From: Fluviibacter sp039805865
GTDB taxonomy: Bacteria; Pseudomonadota; Gammaproteobacteria; Burkholderiales; Rhodocyclaceae
DNA: 50,080 bases
NCBI GenBank assembly: GCA_039805865.1
Contig: JBDLTI010000008.1
Location: forward strand, 1 to 50,080
Direction: 5' to 3'
The position numbers and the translations under genes were made by a program. Of this stretch, positions 26,359 through 33,784 are shown one piece after another; position 1 is the first letter of the stretch; each line of letters opens with the position of its first letter. Below the pieces are notes generated by a model that worked only from the letters and a program-made list of their open reading frames with translations, was not told where the DNA came from and ran no database searches.

Positions 26359-27888
26359 TTACGACTTAACTGGAATTTTACCGATCTTGACTTGCCATTC
26401 TTTCGGGCCTGTCTCGTGTACTGAGGTACCAGAGGAGTCCACTGCTACGGTGACTGGCATGTCTTCGACAGTGAACTCGTAGATTGCTTCCATGCCCAGA
26501 TCGGCAAAGCCAACGACCTTGGCTTCTTTGATGGCTTTGGAGACGAGGTACGCAGCACCGCCAACGGCCATGAGATAAGCGGCCTTGTTGTCGCGAATGG
26601 CTTCAATGGCGACGGGGCCACGTTCGGCCTTGCCCACCATGGAGATGAGGCCGGTTTTTTCCAGCATCATGCGGGTGAACTTATCCATGCGGGTAGCGGT
26701 GGTTGGGCCTGCTGGACCAACGACTTCATCACGTACCGGGTCAACCGGGCCAACGTAGTAAATAACGCGATTGGTGAAGTCGACCGGCAGTTGCTCGCCA
26801 CGGGCCAGCATGTCCTGGATGCGTTTGTGAGCAGCGTCACGACCGGTGAGCATTTTGCCGTTGAGTAGCAGGATGTCGCCTGGTTGCCACGAAGCCACTT
26901 CTTCCTTGGTCAGCGTGTCGAGGTTGACGCGCTTGGCTTTCTTAACGTCCGGTGCCCAGGTGACGTCTGGCCAATCTTCTACCTTAGGCGTTGGCAGGTG
27001 CGCAGGGCCCGAGCCGTCCAGATGGAAGTGCACGTGACGGGTGGCGGCACAGTTAGGGATCATGGCCACAGGCAACGAAGCGGCGTGGGTTGGGTAGTCC
27101 AGAATCTTGACGTCAAGCACGGTGGTCAAGCCGCCCAGGCCCTGAGCGCCAATGCCGAGGGCGTTGACCTTTTCGTAGAGTTCAAGGCGCAGCTCTTCAA
27201 CTCGGGTGAGGGTGTGGCCTTCAGCCGCTTTGGCTTGTAGTTCGTGAATGTCACACGGCGCCATGAGCGATTCTTTGGCCAGTAGCATGGCTTTTTCAGG
27301 CGTGCCACCAATGCCGATGCCCAGAATGCCGGGCGGACACCAGCCAGCGCCCATGGTCGGTACGGTCTTCAGAACCCAGTCCACGATCGAGTCGGATGGA
27401 TTGAGGGCGTAGAACTTGGTTTTGTTTTCCGAGCCACCGCCCTTGGCGGCGCAGATCACTTCCAGCTCGTCGCCTTCGACGATTTCGTAGTGCACCACAG
27501 CCGGTGTGTTGTCTTTGGAGTTCTTGCGGGCGCCGGCCGGATCGAGCAGGACGGAAGCACGTAGTTTGTTGTCCGGGTTCAGGTAAGCGCGACGAACGCC
27601 TTCGTTGACCATTTCCTGGACGCTCATGGTGGCATCCCATTTCAGGTTCTGACCGACTTTGAGGAAAACGACGGCAATGCCGGTGTCCTGACAGATCGGG
27701 CGGTGGCCTTCAGCAGCCATACGCGAGTTGGTCAGAATCTGGGCAATAGCGTCCTTGGCGGCCGGGCTTTCTTCGCGCTTGTAAGCTTCACCCAGTGCCT
27801 TGATGTAATCCAGCGGATGGTAGTAGCTGATGTACTGAAAGGCGTCTGCGATCGACTGGATAAAGTCTTCTTGCTTGATAGCGGTCAT
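26359..27888 (-). CDS. Fumarate hydratase, class I (iron-sulfur)
   Basis: Interconverts fumarate and malate using a 4Fe-4S cluster. 509 aa, the single-chain form. Motifs are RPICQDTGIAVVFLKVG, CPPGILGIGIGGTPEKAML (cluster region), PNCAATRHVHFHLDGSG and, in the C-terminal beta domain, GDILLLNGKMLTGRDAAHK. ATG at 27888 begins MTAIKQEDFIQSIADAFQYISYYHP, the family start, with GGGAA upstream; the open frame runs 50 codons further but through the promoter region. Followed by murI. Confidence 0.94.
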   Translation of the reverse strand: MTAIKQEDFIQSIADAFQYISYYHPLDYIKALGEAYKREESPAAKDAIAQILTNSRMAAEGHRPICQDTGIAVVFLKVGQNLKWDATMSVQEMVNEGVRRAYLNPDNKLRASVLLDPAGARKNSKDNTPAVVHYEIVEGDELEVICAAKGGGSENKTKFYALNPSDSIVDWVLKTVPTMGAGWCPPGILGIGIGGTPEKAMLLAKESLMAPCDIHELQAKAAEGHTLTRVEELRLELYEKVNALGIGAQGLGGLTTVLDVKILDYPTHAASLPVAMIPNCAATRHVHFHLDGSGPAHLPTPKVEDWPDVTWAPDVKKAKRVNLDTLTKEEVASWQPGDILLLNGKMLTGRDAAHKRIQDMLARGEQLPVDFTNRVIYYVGPVDPVRDEVVGPAGPTTATRMDKFTRMMLEKTGLISMVGKAERGPVAIEAIRDNKAAYLMAVGGAAYLVSKAIKEAKVVGFADLGMEAIYEFTVEDMPVTVAVDSSGTSVHETGPKEWQVKIGKIPVKS

Positions 27889-27939
27889 GTTAAGTTCCCG
27901 GACGGCTGTTAATGGGTTGAAAGCGTTACACAGCACGCA

Positions 27940-27968
27940 ATTATGCGCTTTTGGAATTGTAATGAAAA
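27940..27968 (-). promoter_or_regulatory. Possible fumarase promoter
   Basis: Read on the minus strand, -35 TTTTCA (27968-27963) and -10 CATAAT (27945-27940) are separated by 17 bases. Each matches consensus at four or five positions, and the site is about 50 bases upstream of the fumarase ATG. Confidence 0.35.
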
Positions 27969-28050
27969 CGGCATTGTTTGGCACGGTTTGATCTGGATCA
28001 ATAAATGGTGCAACGCCGCACAAAACCCGCGTCAACAAAGGCTTTAACGT

Positions 28051-28177
28051 GTAAGCAGGGTGTAAGGCTTAGGTCATTAAATGATGACGTACCCAGCGTA
28101 CGGTCCGATCTCTGGTAAGCAGGGACCGGTGCCTAAATGCCGGCCCGAGGCGTGTAAATACTTCGGTGTAACCAGGC
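28051..28177 (+). promoter_or_regulatory. Three copies of a GTAA(G/C)CAGG motif in the acs leader
   Basis: The 318-base spacer between fumarase and acs holds no gene I can support. GTAAGCAGGG occurs exactly at 28051-28060 and 28115-28124, and GTAACCAGGC at 28168-28177, all in the direction of acs. Spacing is 64 and 53 bases. They could be sites for an activator of acs. No convincing -10/-35 pair was found for acs; the ribosome-binding site GAGGAGA precedes its ATG. Confidence 0.4.
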
Positions 28178-28206
28178 AGTATCTAACAATAGCGAGGAGA
28201 TGCAAC

Positions 28207-30156
28207 ATGTCGAAGGTTTATCAACCATCCGCGGATTTCGTGAAGAATGCAGCTGTGTCAGGCATGGATGGGTACAAAGCTCTGTGTGCCGAAGCAGAAC
28301 AAGATTACGAAGGTTTCTGGGCCAAGCGCGCCAAGGAACTCCTCAGCTGGCAGACCCCGTTTACCAAGACGCTGGACGAATCGAATGCGCCTACTTATGG
28401 CTGGTTTGTTGATGGCAAGCTGAATGCTTCCTACAACTGTCTGGATCGTCAGGTTGAGCGTGGCCTGGGCGATAAAGTTGCCCTGATTTTTGAAGCCGAT
28501 GATGGCCAAGTCACCAAGGTTACCTACAAAGAGCTGCTTGCTCGCGTTTCGAAGATTGCCAATGCGCTAAAAGAACTCGGCGTAGAAAAGGGTGATCGCG
28601 TCATTATTTATATGCCAATGACCATTGATGGCATTGCTTCGATGCAGGCTTGTGCCCGTATCGGTGCAACGCACTCCATCGTGTTCGGTGGCTTCTCGGC
28701 CCAGTCGCTGCGCGACCGCATTGAAGATGCTGGTGCCAAGGTGCTCATTACCAGTGACGGCCAGTTCCGTGGTGGTAAGTCGCTGCCGTTGAAGGCGATT
28801 GCCGATGAAGCATTCGGCATGGGTGGTTGTGAGAAATGTACGAGTGTGTTGGTTTTCAAGCGTACCGGTGCCGATGTCACTATGACGGCTGGCCGTGATG
28901 TTTGGGCTGACGATATCGTTAATAAGCAGTCGGATCAGTGCGAGCCAGTCTGGGTTGAAGCCGAACATCCACTGTTCCTGCTCTACACCTCGGGTTCGAC
29001 CGGTAAGCCAAAGGGTGTTCAGCACTCGACCGGTGGCTACCTGCTGCACGCCATGCTGACAATGCTCTACACCTTCGATCTGAAGAAAGAAGACATTTTC
29101 TGGTGTACGGCTGATATCGGTTGGGTTACTGGCCACACATACATTACCTACGGCCCATTGGCTTGCGGTGGTACGGAAGTCGTCTTCGAAGGCATCCCGA
29201 CATTCCCGAATGCGGGTCGTTTCTGGGACATGATTCAGAAGCATAAAGTCAGCATCTTCTACACGGCGCCAACCGCGATCCGTTCGCTGGTCAAGGCATC
29301 GGATACCGATCCTGCTGTGCATCCTAAGAAGTACGATCTGTCGAGCCTGCGTTTGCTGGGTTCGGTGGGTGAGCCGATCAACCCAACAGCTTGGGAGTGG
29401 TACTACGAAAACGTTGGTGGCAGCCGCTGCCCGATCGTGGATACCTTCTGGCAGACTGAAACCGGTGGTCACATGATCACGCCAATGCCAGGTGCTACGC
29501 CGCTGGTTCCAGGTTCTTGCACACTGCCGTTCCCGGGTATTCAGGCCGCAGTGGTCGATGAAACCGGTAACGAAGTTCCTTGGGGTCAGGGCGGCATTCT
29601 GGTTGTGAAGAAACCTTGGCCATCGATGATTCGCATGGTTTGGGGCGATCCAGATCGCTTTAAGAAGTCGTATTTCCCAGAAGATCTGGGTGGCAAGCTC
29701 TATCTGGCTGGTGACGGCGCCATTCGCGATGCCGAAAATGGTTACTTCACCATTACTGGCCGTATCGATGACGTGCTGAACGTGTCGGGTCACCGCATGG
29801 GCACCATGGAAATCGAATCGGCACTGGTTGCTAACCCGATGGTGGCCGAAGCCGCTGTAGTGGGTCGTCCAGATGATCTGACCGGTGAAGCCATCGTGGC
29901 CTTCGTCGTGCTGAAGGGTGCACGCCCGACCGGCGACGATGCTAAACGGATCATTAAAGAACTGTCTGACTTCGTTGGTAAGGAAATCGGTCCGATTGCC
30001 AAGCCTAAAGACATCCGCTTTGGTGACAACCTGCCTAAGACTCGCTCTGGCAAGATCATGCGTCGTCTGCTTCGCTCGCTGGCTAAGGGTGAAGAAGTTA
30101 CGCAAGATACCTCGACGCTGGAAAACCCGCATATCCTTGACCAACTCAAGGGTTAA
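28207..30156 (+). CDS. acs: Acetyl-CoA synthetase
   Basis: Activates acetate to acetyl-CoA for high-affinity acetate use. 649 aa, the usual Acs length. Signatures: LFLLYTSGSTGKPKGVQHST (core YTSGSTGKPKG), DTFWQTETGGHM, GYFTITGRIDDVLNVSGHR, and PKTRSGKIMRR with catalytic K616, the residue controlled by acetylation in other bacteria. ATG at 28207 gives MSKVYQPS behind GAGGAGA; the frame is open 42 codons upstream but across the leader repeats. Directly downstream lies a symporter-kinase signalling cluster, consistent with acetate regulation. Confidence 0.95.
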   Translation: MSKVYQPSADFVKNAAVSGMDGYKALCAEAEQDYEGFWAKRAKELLSWQTPFTKTLDESNAPTYGWFVDGKLNASYNCLDRQVERGLGDKVALIFEADDGQVTKVTYKELLARVSKIANALKELGVEKGDRVIIYMPMTIDGIASMQACARIGATHSIVFGGFSAQSLRDRIEDAGAKVLITSDGQFRGGKSLPLKAIADEAFGMGGCEKCTSVLVFKRTGADVTMTAGRDVWADDIVNKQSDQCEPVWVEAEHPLFLLYTSGSTGKPKGVQHSTGGYLLHAMLTMLYTFDLKKEDIFWCTADIGWVTGHTYITYGPLACGGTEVVFEGIPTFPNAGRFWDMIQKHKVSIFYTAPTAIRSLVKASDTDPAVHPKKYDLSSLRLLGSVGEPINPTAWEWYYENVGGSRCPIVDTFWQTETGGHMITPMPGATPLVPGSCTLPFPGIQAAVVDETGNEVPWGQGGILVVKKPWPSMIRMVWGDPDRFKKSYFPEDLGGKLYLAGDGAIRDAENGYFTITGRIDDVLNVSGHRMGTMEIESALVANPMVAEAAVVGRPDDLTGEAIVAFVVLKGARPTGDDAKRIIKELSDFVGKEIGPIAKPKDIRFGDNLPKTRSGKIMRRLLRSLAKGEEVTQDTSTLENPHILDQLKG

Positions 30157-30167
30157 CGGGGTAATCC

Positions 30168-30252
30168 GGAGCACCGCTTGCGGTGCTCCAGTCGCGATCA
30201 TTCGGAGGAGGGTGGTTCGCGACGCCGGTTGTAGCCGGAAACCTGAGCCGAC
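30168..30252 (+). ncRNA. Structured leader or 3'-UTR RNA with tandem hairpins and antiterminator arm
   Basis: After acs come hairpins GGAGCACCGC/GCGGTGCTCC (30168-30189), GTCGCGA/TCGCGAC (30191-30223) and CCGG/CCGG (30225-30238), then the first arm GCCGAC (30247-30252), which pairs with GTCGGC at 30261-30266. The segment ACGCCGGTT (30222-30230) duplicates the 3' arm of the following terminator and is complementary to its 5' arm (AACCGGCGT, 30283-30291). The region is non-coding in all reasonable frames. Confidence 0.45.
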
Positions 30253-30277
30253 CAATAGAAGTCGGCCAATGTATGAC

Positions 30278-30312
30278 AGAGAAACCGGCGTAGATTCTGC
30301 GCCGGTTTTTCT
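30278..30312 (+). terminator. Rho-independent terminator upstream of the signalling operon
   Basis: AGAGAAACCGGCG (30278-30290) pairs with CGCCGGTTTTTCT (30300-30312), with loop TAGATTCTG; the CCGGCG/CGCCGG core is followed by five Ts. It ends acs and sits only 15 bases before the ribosome-binding site of the next gene, so it can also gate read-through into the operon. Confidence 0.75.
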
Positions 30313-30339
30313 CTTTACGTGTTCGAAAGGAGTGAAAGC

Positions 30340-30579
30340 ATGCCCAAGGGGATACAGAAAAGTGTACCCAGGCTAGCCATTGTTGGCTCGCTGGCTGTGC
30401 TTGCTTTTAATTTCCCGATTCTTTCGCTCTACCGTGGTCACGTGATGTCGATACCCGTGCTTTACATCGGTTTGTTTGGTGCGTGGTTGGTGGTGATTCT
30501 TTTGGCACGATGGGCTGCAGAGCCATCGATTCGCCATGCGCCCTATGGACAACAACGCCAGGATCGGACGAAGTTATGA
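30340..30579 (+). CDS. Small two-helix membrane protein
   Basis: 79 aa with two hydrophobic segments (about 12-28 and 40-58) separated by a short SLYRGHVMS turn, and a basic C-terminal tail. I do not recognise the family. ATG at 30340 has AAAGGAG seven bases upstream. Its stop overlaps the kinase start by four bases (ATGA), so it is coupled to the kinase and may be an accessory membrane subunit, similar in size to small subunits of solute symporters such as DUF485/DUF4212, but that link is inference. Confidence 0.7.
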   Translation: MPKGIQKSVPRLAIVGSLAVLAFNFPILSLYRGHVMSIPVLYIGLFGAWLVVILLARWAAEPSIRHAPYGQQRQDRTKL

Positions 30580-33347
30580 TCGACTCATGGCTGGTCGGTC
30601 TGCTGACCTTTGCCTATCTGGGTGCGTTGTTCGCTATTGCCCGGTTCGGCGATCGGCGGGCAGATACAGGCCGCTCGGTAATGAGCGCCACAGTCTACGC
30701 ACTGGGTATTGCGGTTTATTGCACCTCATGGACGTTCTACGGCAGTGTCGGGCGGGCCACGACTGGGGGCTTTAGCTTTCTGACGATCTATCTGGGTCCG
30801 ACGATTATGTTCCTGTTTGCGGTAGTTATCCTCAAGATGATCCGCATCAGCAAAACCCTGCGTCTTACCTCTATTGCCGACTTTATCTCGGCACGTTATG
30901 GCAAGAGTCAGCTACTGGCGGGTCTGGTGACGATTATTGCGGTGATCGGTATCATTCCCTATATCGCTTTGCAGCTCAAAGCTGTTTCCTACAGCTTGAA
31001 GATTCTGTTTCCCGATGACGCGGAAGCACTCATTCCGGATGCGTTGGAAGCGTTGGCCTTCATGCCAGATTCCACTGCAATCATCGCGATCATTCTGGCG
31101 GCTTTTACGATTGTTTTTGGTACGCGCCATTTAGATGTCACCGAACGCCACGAGGGCATGGTGTTAGCAGTGGCCTTTGAATCGCTGTTCAAACTCATCG
31201 CCTTTATGGCGGTGGGGATCTATGTGGTCTGGTTTCTGAACGATGGATTGGGCGATATTTTCGCGCGGGCAGAGGCGATCCCAAAAATCTCGACGCTCTT
31301 ACAACCCGACTCGGTCAATTACAGCAACTGGTTCTCTATGACGGTCTTATCCGGGTTGGCGATTCTGATGTTGCCCCGGCAGTTTCAGATCACGGTCGTC
31401 GAAAACGTTGATCTAAATCATATGCGCCGTGCAGTCTGGCTCTTTCCGCTCTATCTGTTACTGATTAATCTATTCGTGATGCCGATTGCTCTAGCCGGTA
31501 TGCTGCATTATCAGGGTCAACCCTTCGTGGCAGATGCGTTAGTGCTAACGCTACCGTTGGCACAAGGCAATTCAGCCATGGCCTTGCTGGCATTTCTTGG
31601 TGGCCTCTCTGCGGCAACTGGTATGGTCATCGTGGAAACGATTGCTCTGGCCACCATGGTGTCTAACGATCTCGTCGTGCCCTTCCTGTTGCGGCGTGAT
31701 TCGGAGTTCTCGCGGCGTAAAGATGTGAGTGGCTTGATCATGCTGATTCGCCGACTGACGATCGTGTTTCTGTTGTTACTCGGTTATTTGTATTTTCGTG
31801 GTGCGGGCGAGGCCTATGCACTGGTATCGATTGGTTTAATTTCTTTCTTGGCGGTGGCGCAGTTTGCGCCGTCTCTGCTGGGTGGTATGTACTGGAAAGA
31901 TGGCAATCGTCAGGGGGCGTTGGCGGGGTTGCTATTGGGTTTTGCCGTCTGGTTATATACGGCGTTGTTACCATCGTTTGCACGATCAGGCTGGATGGAT
32001 AGCGGATTTATTACCGATGGCCCATTCGGTGTTTCATTGCTGGCAGCGCATGGGTTATTGGGTTTAACGTCCTTAGATCCGATAGCCCATACACTCTTCT
32101 GGAGCATGTTTGTTAACGTTGGTGCCTACTTTGCGGTATCCATCATGACCCGACAAGATCCCGGTGAGGTAGCTACTGCGAATCAGTTTGTGAATATCAA
32201 CACGAATAGTGCGCTCATCTCGCGTGTCTGGCGCGGGACAGCCTCGGCGGATGCCCTGATTGAGTTGCTGAAGCGTTTTCTGGGGCCTAAGCAGGCGCAA
32301 AACCGCTTGCAGCGTTATGCCAAGAGCCGAGGTCTGGGCACAGTTAGGAATTTGGAAGCTGATGCCGATTTTGTTGTCTTTTCAGAATCACAGTTGGCGG
32401 GTGCGATTGGTTCTGCGAGCGCGCATGTGATGGTTAGCTCCGTGGTTCAGGAAGAAGAGCTGGGTCTTGATGAGGTGCTGAATATTCTTGATGAGGCATC
32501 GCAAGTACGTGCGCACTCTAAAGAGCTTGAGCGCAAATCCAACGAACTGGAAGCCGCTACCCGAGAACTGCGTCAGGCCAATGAAAAACTGATGGAAGTG
32601 GATCGGCTCAAAGACGATTTTATGTCGACGGTGACGCATGAATTACGCACACCGTTGACTTCGATTCGTGCTTTCTCGGAGATGCTACATGATGATCCTG
32701 AAATGACAGCCGAGGATCGGACTAAGTTTCTGGGCATTATCGTCGGTGAGGCTGAACGTCTTACACGCCTTATCAACCAGATTCTGGACTTTGCAAAACT
32801 TGAATCTGGTCGTGTTGATTGGGAAGTGGAGCGAATTGATCTAAGCCCGCTATTGACCACGACTGCAGAATCGGTGGGCCAGTTGTTCAGAGATAAAGGC
32901 ACGGTATTTGAATTGGAGCTGCCAGAAGATCAACAACCAGTTTGGGTGGACGTCGATCGAGACCGCTTGAAGCAAGTTGTGATCAATCTCTTGTCTAACG
33001 CCGTGAAGTTTGTGCCATCCGTTGCCGGTTTGATAAGGCTGTCATTGAGCCATGACCAAGGGTATGCTCGAGTCGCTGTTAAAGATAATGGACCTGGCAT
33101 TCCAGAGGCCTACCAAGGCATTATTTTTGAACGCTTTCGGCAGGGCGGTAACACTATGACTGATAAACCGCAGGGTACTGGTTTAGGTTTGCCGATTAGT
33201 CGGGAGATCGTGGAACATTTTGGTGGCAGACTGTGGGTTGAAAGCCTATCGCAAGATGAGGTTGTCGAAGGGCATCCGGGTGAAACAGGTTCCACATTTA
33301 TATTTTCCCTTCCATTGGCTGACGCCGATGCGCAGGCGATTCAGTAG
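30576..33347 (+). CDS. Sensor histidine kinase with sodium:solute symporter sensor domain (SSS-STAC-HisKA-HATPase)
   Basis: 923 aa. About a dozen membrane helices (residues 1-530) form an SLC5/SSS transporter-like domain, including YCTSWTFYGSVGRAT and LTSIADFISARYGKS. Residues about 545-620 resemble the STAC linker, followed by a coiled coil. Catalytic core: phospho-acceptor H688 in STVTHELRTPLTSIRAF, N box QVVINLLSNAVKF, G boxes VKDNGPGIPE and GTGLGLPISREIVEHFGG, all intact. The architecture is that of CrbS/MxtR and CbrA; together with acs next door, acetate is the likely signal. ATG at 30576 overlaps the preceding stop. Confidence 0.9.
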   Translation: MIDSWLVGLLTFAYLGALFAIARFGDRRADTGRSVMSATVYALGIAVYCTSWTFYGSVGRATTGGFSFLTIYLGPTIMFLFAVVILKMIRISKTLRLTSIADFISARYGKSQLLAGLVTIIAVIGIIPYIALQLKAVSYSLKILFPDDAEALIPDALEALAFMPDSTAIIAIILAAFTIVFGTRHLDVTERHEGMVLAVAFESLFKLIAFMAVGIYVVWFLNDGLGDIFARAEAIPKISTLLQPDSVNYSNWFSMTVLSGLAILMLPRQFQITVVENVDLNHMRRAVWLFPLYLLLINLFVMPIALAGMLHYQGQPFVADALVLTLPLAQGNSAMALLAFLGGLSAATGMVIVETIALATMVSNDLVVPFLLRRDSEFSRRKDVSGLIMLIRRLTIVFLLLLGYLYFRGAGEAYALVSIGLISFLAVAQFAPSLLGGMYWKDGNRQGALAGLLLGFAVWLYTALLPSFARSGWMDSGFITDGPFGVSLLAAHGLLGLTSLDPIAHTLFWSMFVNVGAYFAVSIMTRQDPGEVATANQFVNINTNSALISRVWRGTASADALIELLKRFLGPKQAQNRLQRYAKSRGLGTVRNLEADADFVVFSESQLAGAIGSASAHVMVSSVVQEEELGLDEVLNILDEASQVRAHSKELERKSNELEAATRELRQANEKLMEVDRLKDDFMSTVTHELRTPLTSIRAFSEMLHDDPEMTAEDRTKFLGIIVGEAERLTRLINQILDFAKLESGRVDWEVERIDLSPLLTTTAESVGQLFRDKGTVFELELPEDQQPVWVDVDRDRLKQVVINLLSNAVKFVPSVAGLIRLSLSHDQGYARVAVKDNGPGIPEAYQGIIFERFRQGGNTMTDKPQGTGLGLPISREIVEHFGGRLWVESLSQDEVVEGHPGETGSTFIFSLPLADADAQAIQ

Positions 33348-33371
33348 TAATTTAGTTGGGAGCAAATGTTA

Positions 33372-33740
33372 ATGACACACAAAATTCTAATTGTTGATGA
33401 TGAACCGAACATCGTGATGTCTCTGGAGTTTCTGTTGAAGAAAGAAGGGTTCGCAACGGAAACAGCCGGAGACGGGGATGTGGCGCTGGATAAAGTGCGT
33501 AGCTTTATGCCTGATCTGATGTTGCTTGATGTGATGATGCCGAAGAAATCCGGATTCGAAGTCTGTGAAATCCTGCGCGCCGATACTGTACTGAAGCAGC
33601 CTCGTATCATCATGCTGACGGCTAAAGGGCGAGAAACAGAACAGGCTAAAGGTCTGGCCTTGGGCGCAGATGCCTACATGCTTAAGCCATTCTCTACAAA
33701 AGATCTGGTTGCAAAGATCAGAGAAATTCTTGCGGCTTGA
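33372..33740 (+). CDS. Stand-alone response-regulator receiver
   Basis: 122 aa, a complete CheY-like receiver and nothing else: acidic pair D9/D10, phospho-acceptor D53 in LLDVMMPKKSG, T83 and K105 (LKPF). There is no DNA-binding domain. ATG at 33372 is preferred (GGGAG nine bases upstream) over ATG at 33366, only three bases from that site. It follows the kinase by 24 bases and precedes the degenerate kinase/exonuclease, so its output is probably a protein partner or a phosphorelay step. Confidence 0.93.
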   Translation: MTHKILIVDDEPNIVMSLEFLLKKEGFATETAGDGDVALDKVRSFMPDLMLLDVMMPKKSGFEVCEILRADTVLKQPRIIMLTAKGRETEQAKGLALGADAYMLKPFSTKDLVAKIREILAA

Positions 33741-33784
33741 TGCTAATACAGGCCTCGTTATTTTAGAAGTTCGAAGGTGCTTTG

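Noticed and set aside
27979..27993. Sigma-54-like TGGCACG upstream of acs
   Set aside because: The -12 position is TC rather than GC, so the essential second half is missing.
28567..30255. 562-codon open frame on the minus strand opposite acs
   Set aside because: It mirrors the acs codon pattern, has no ribosome-binding site or domain, and acs is unmistakable.
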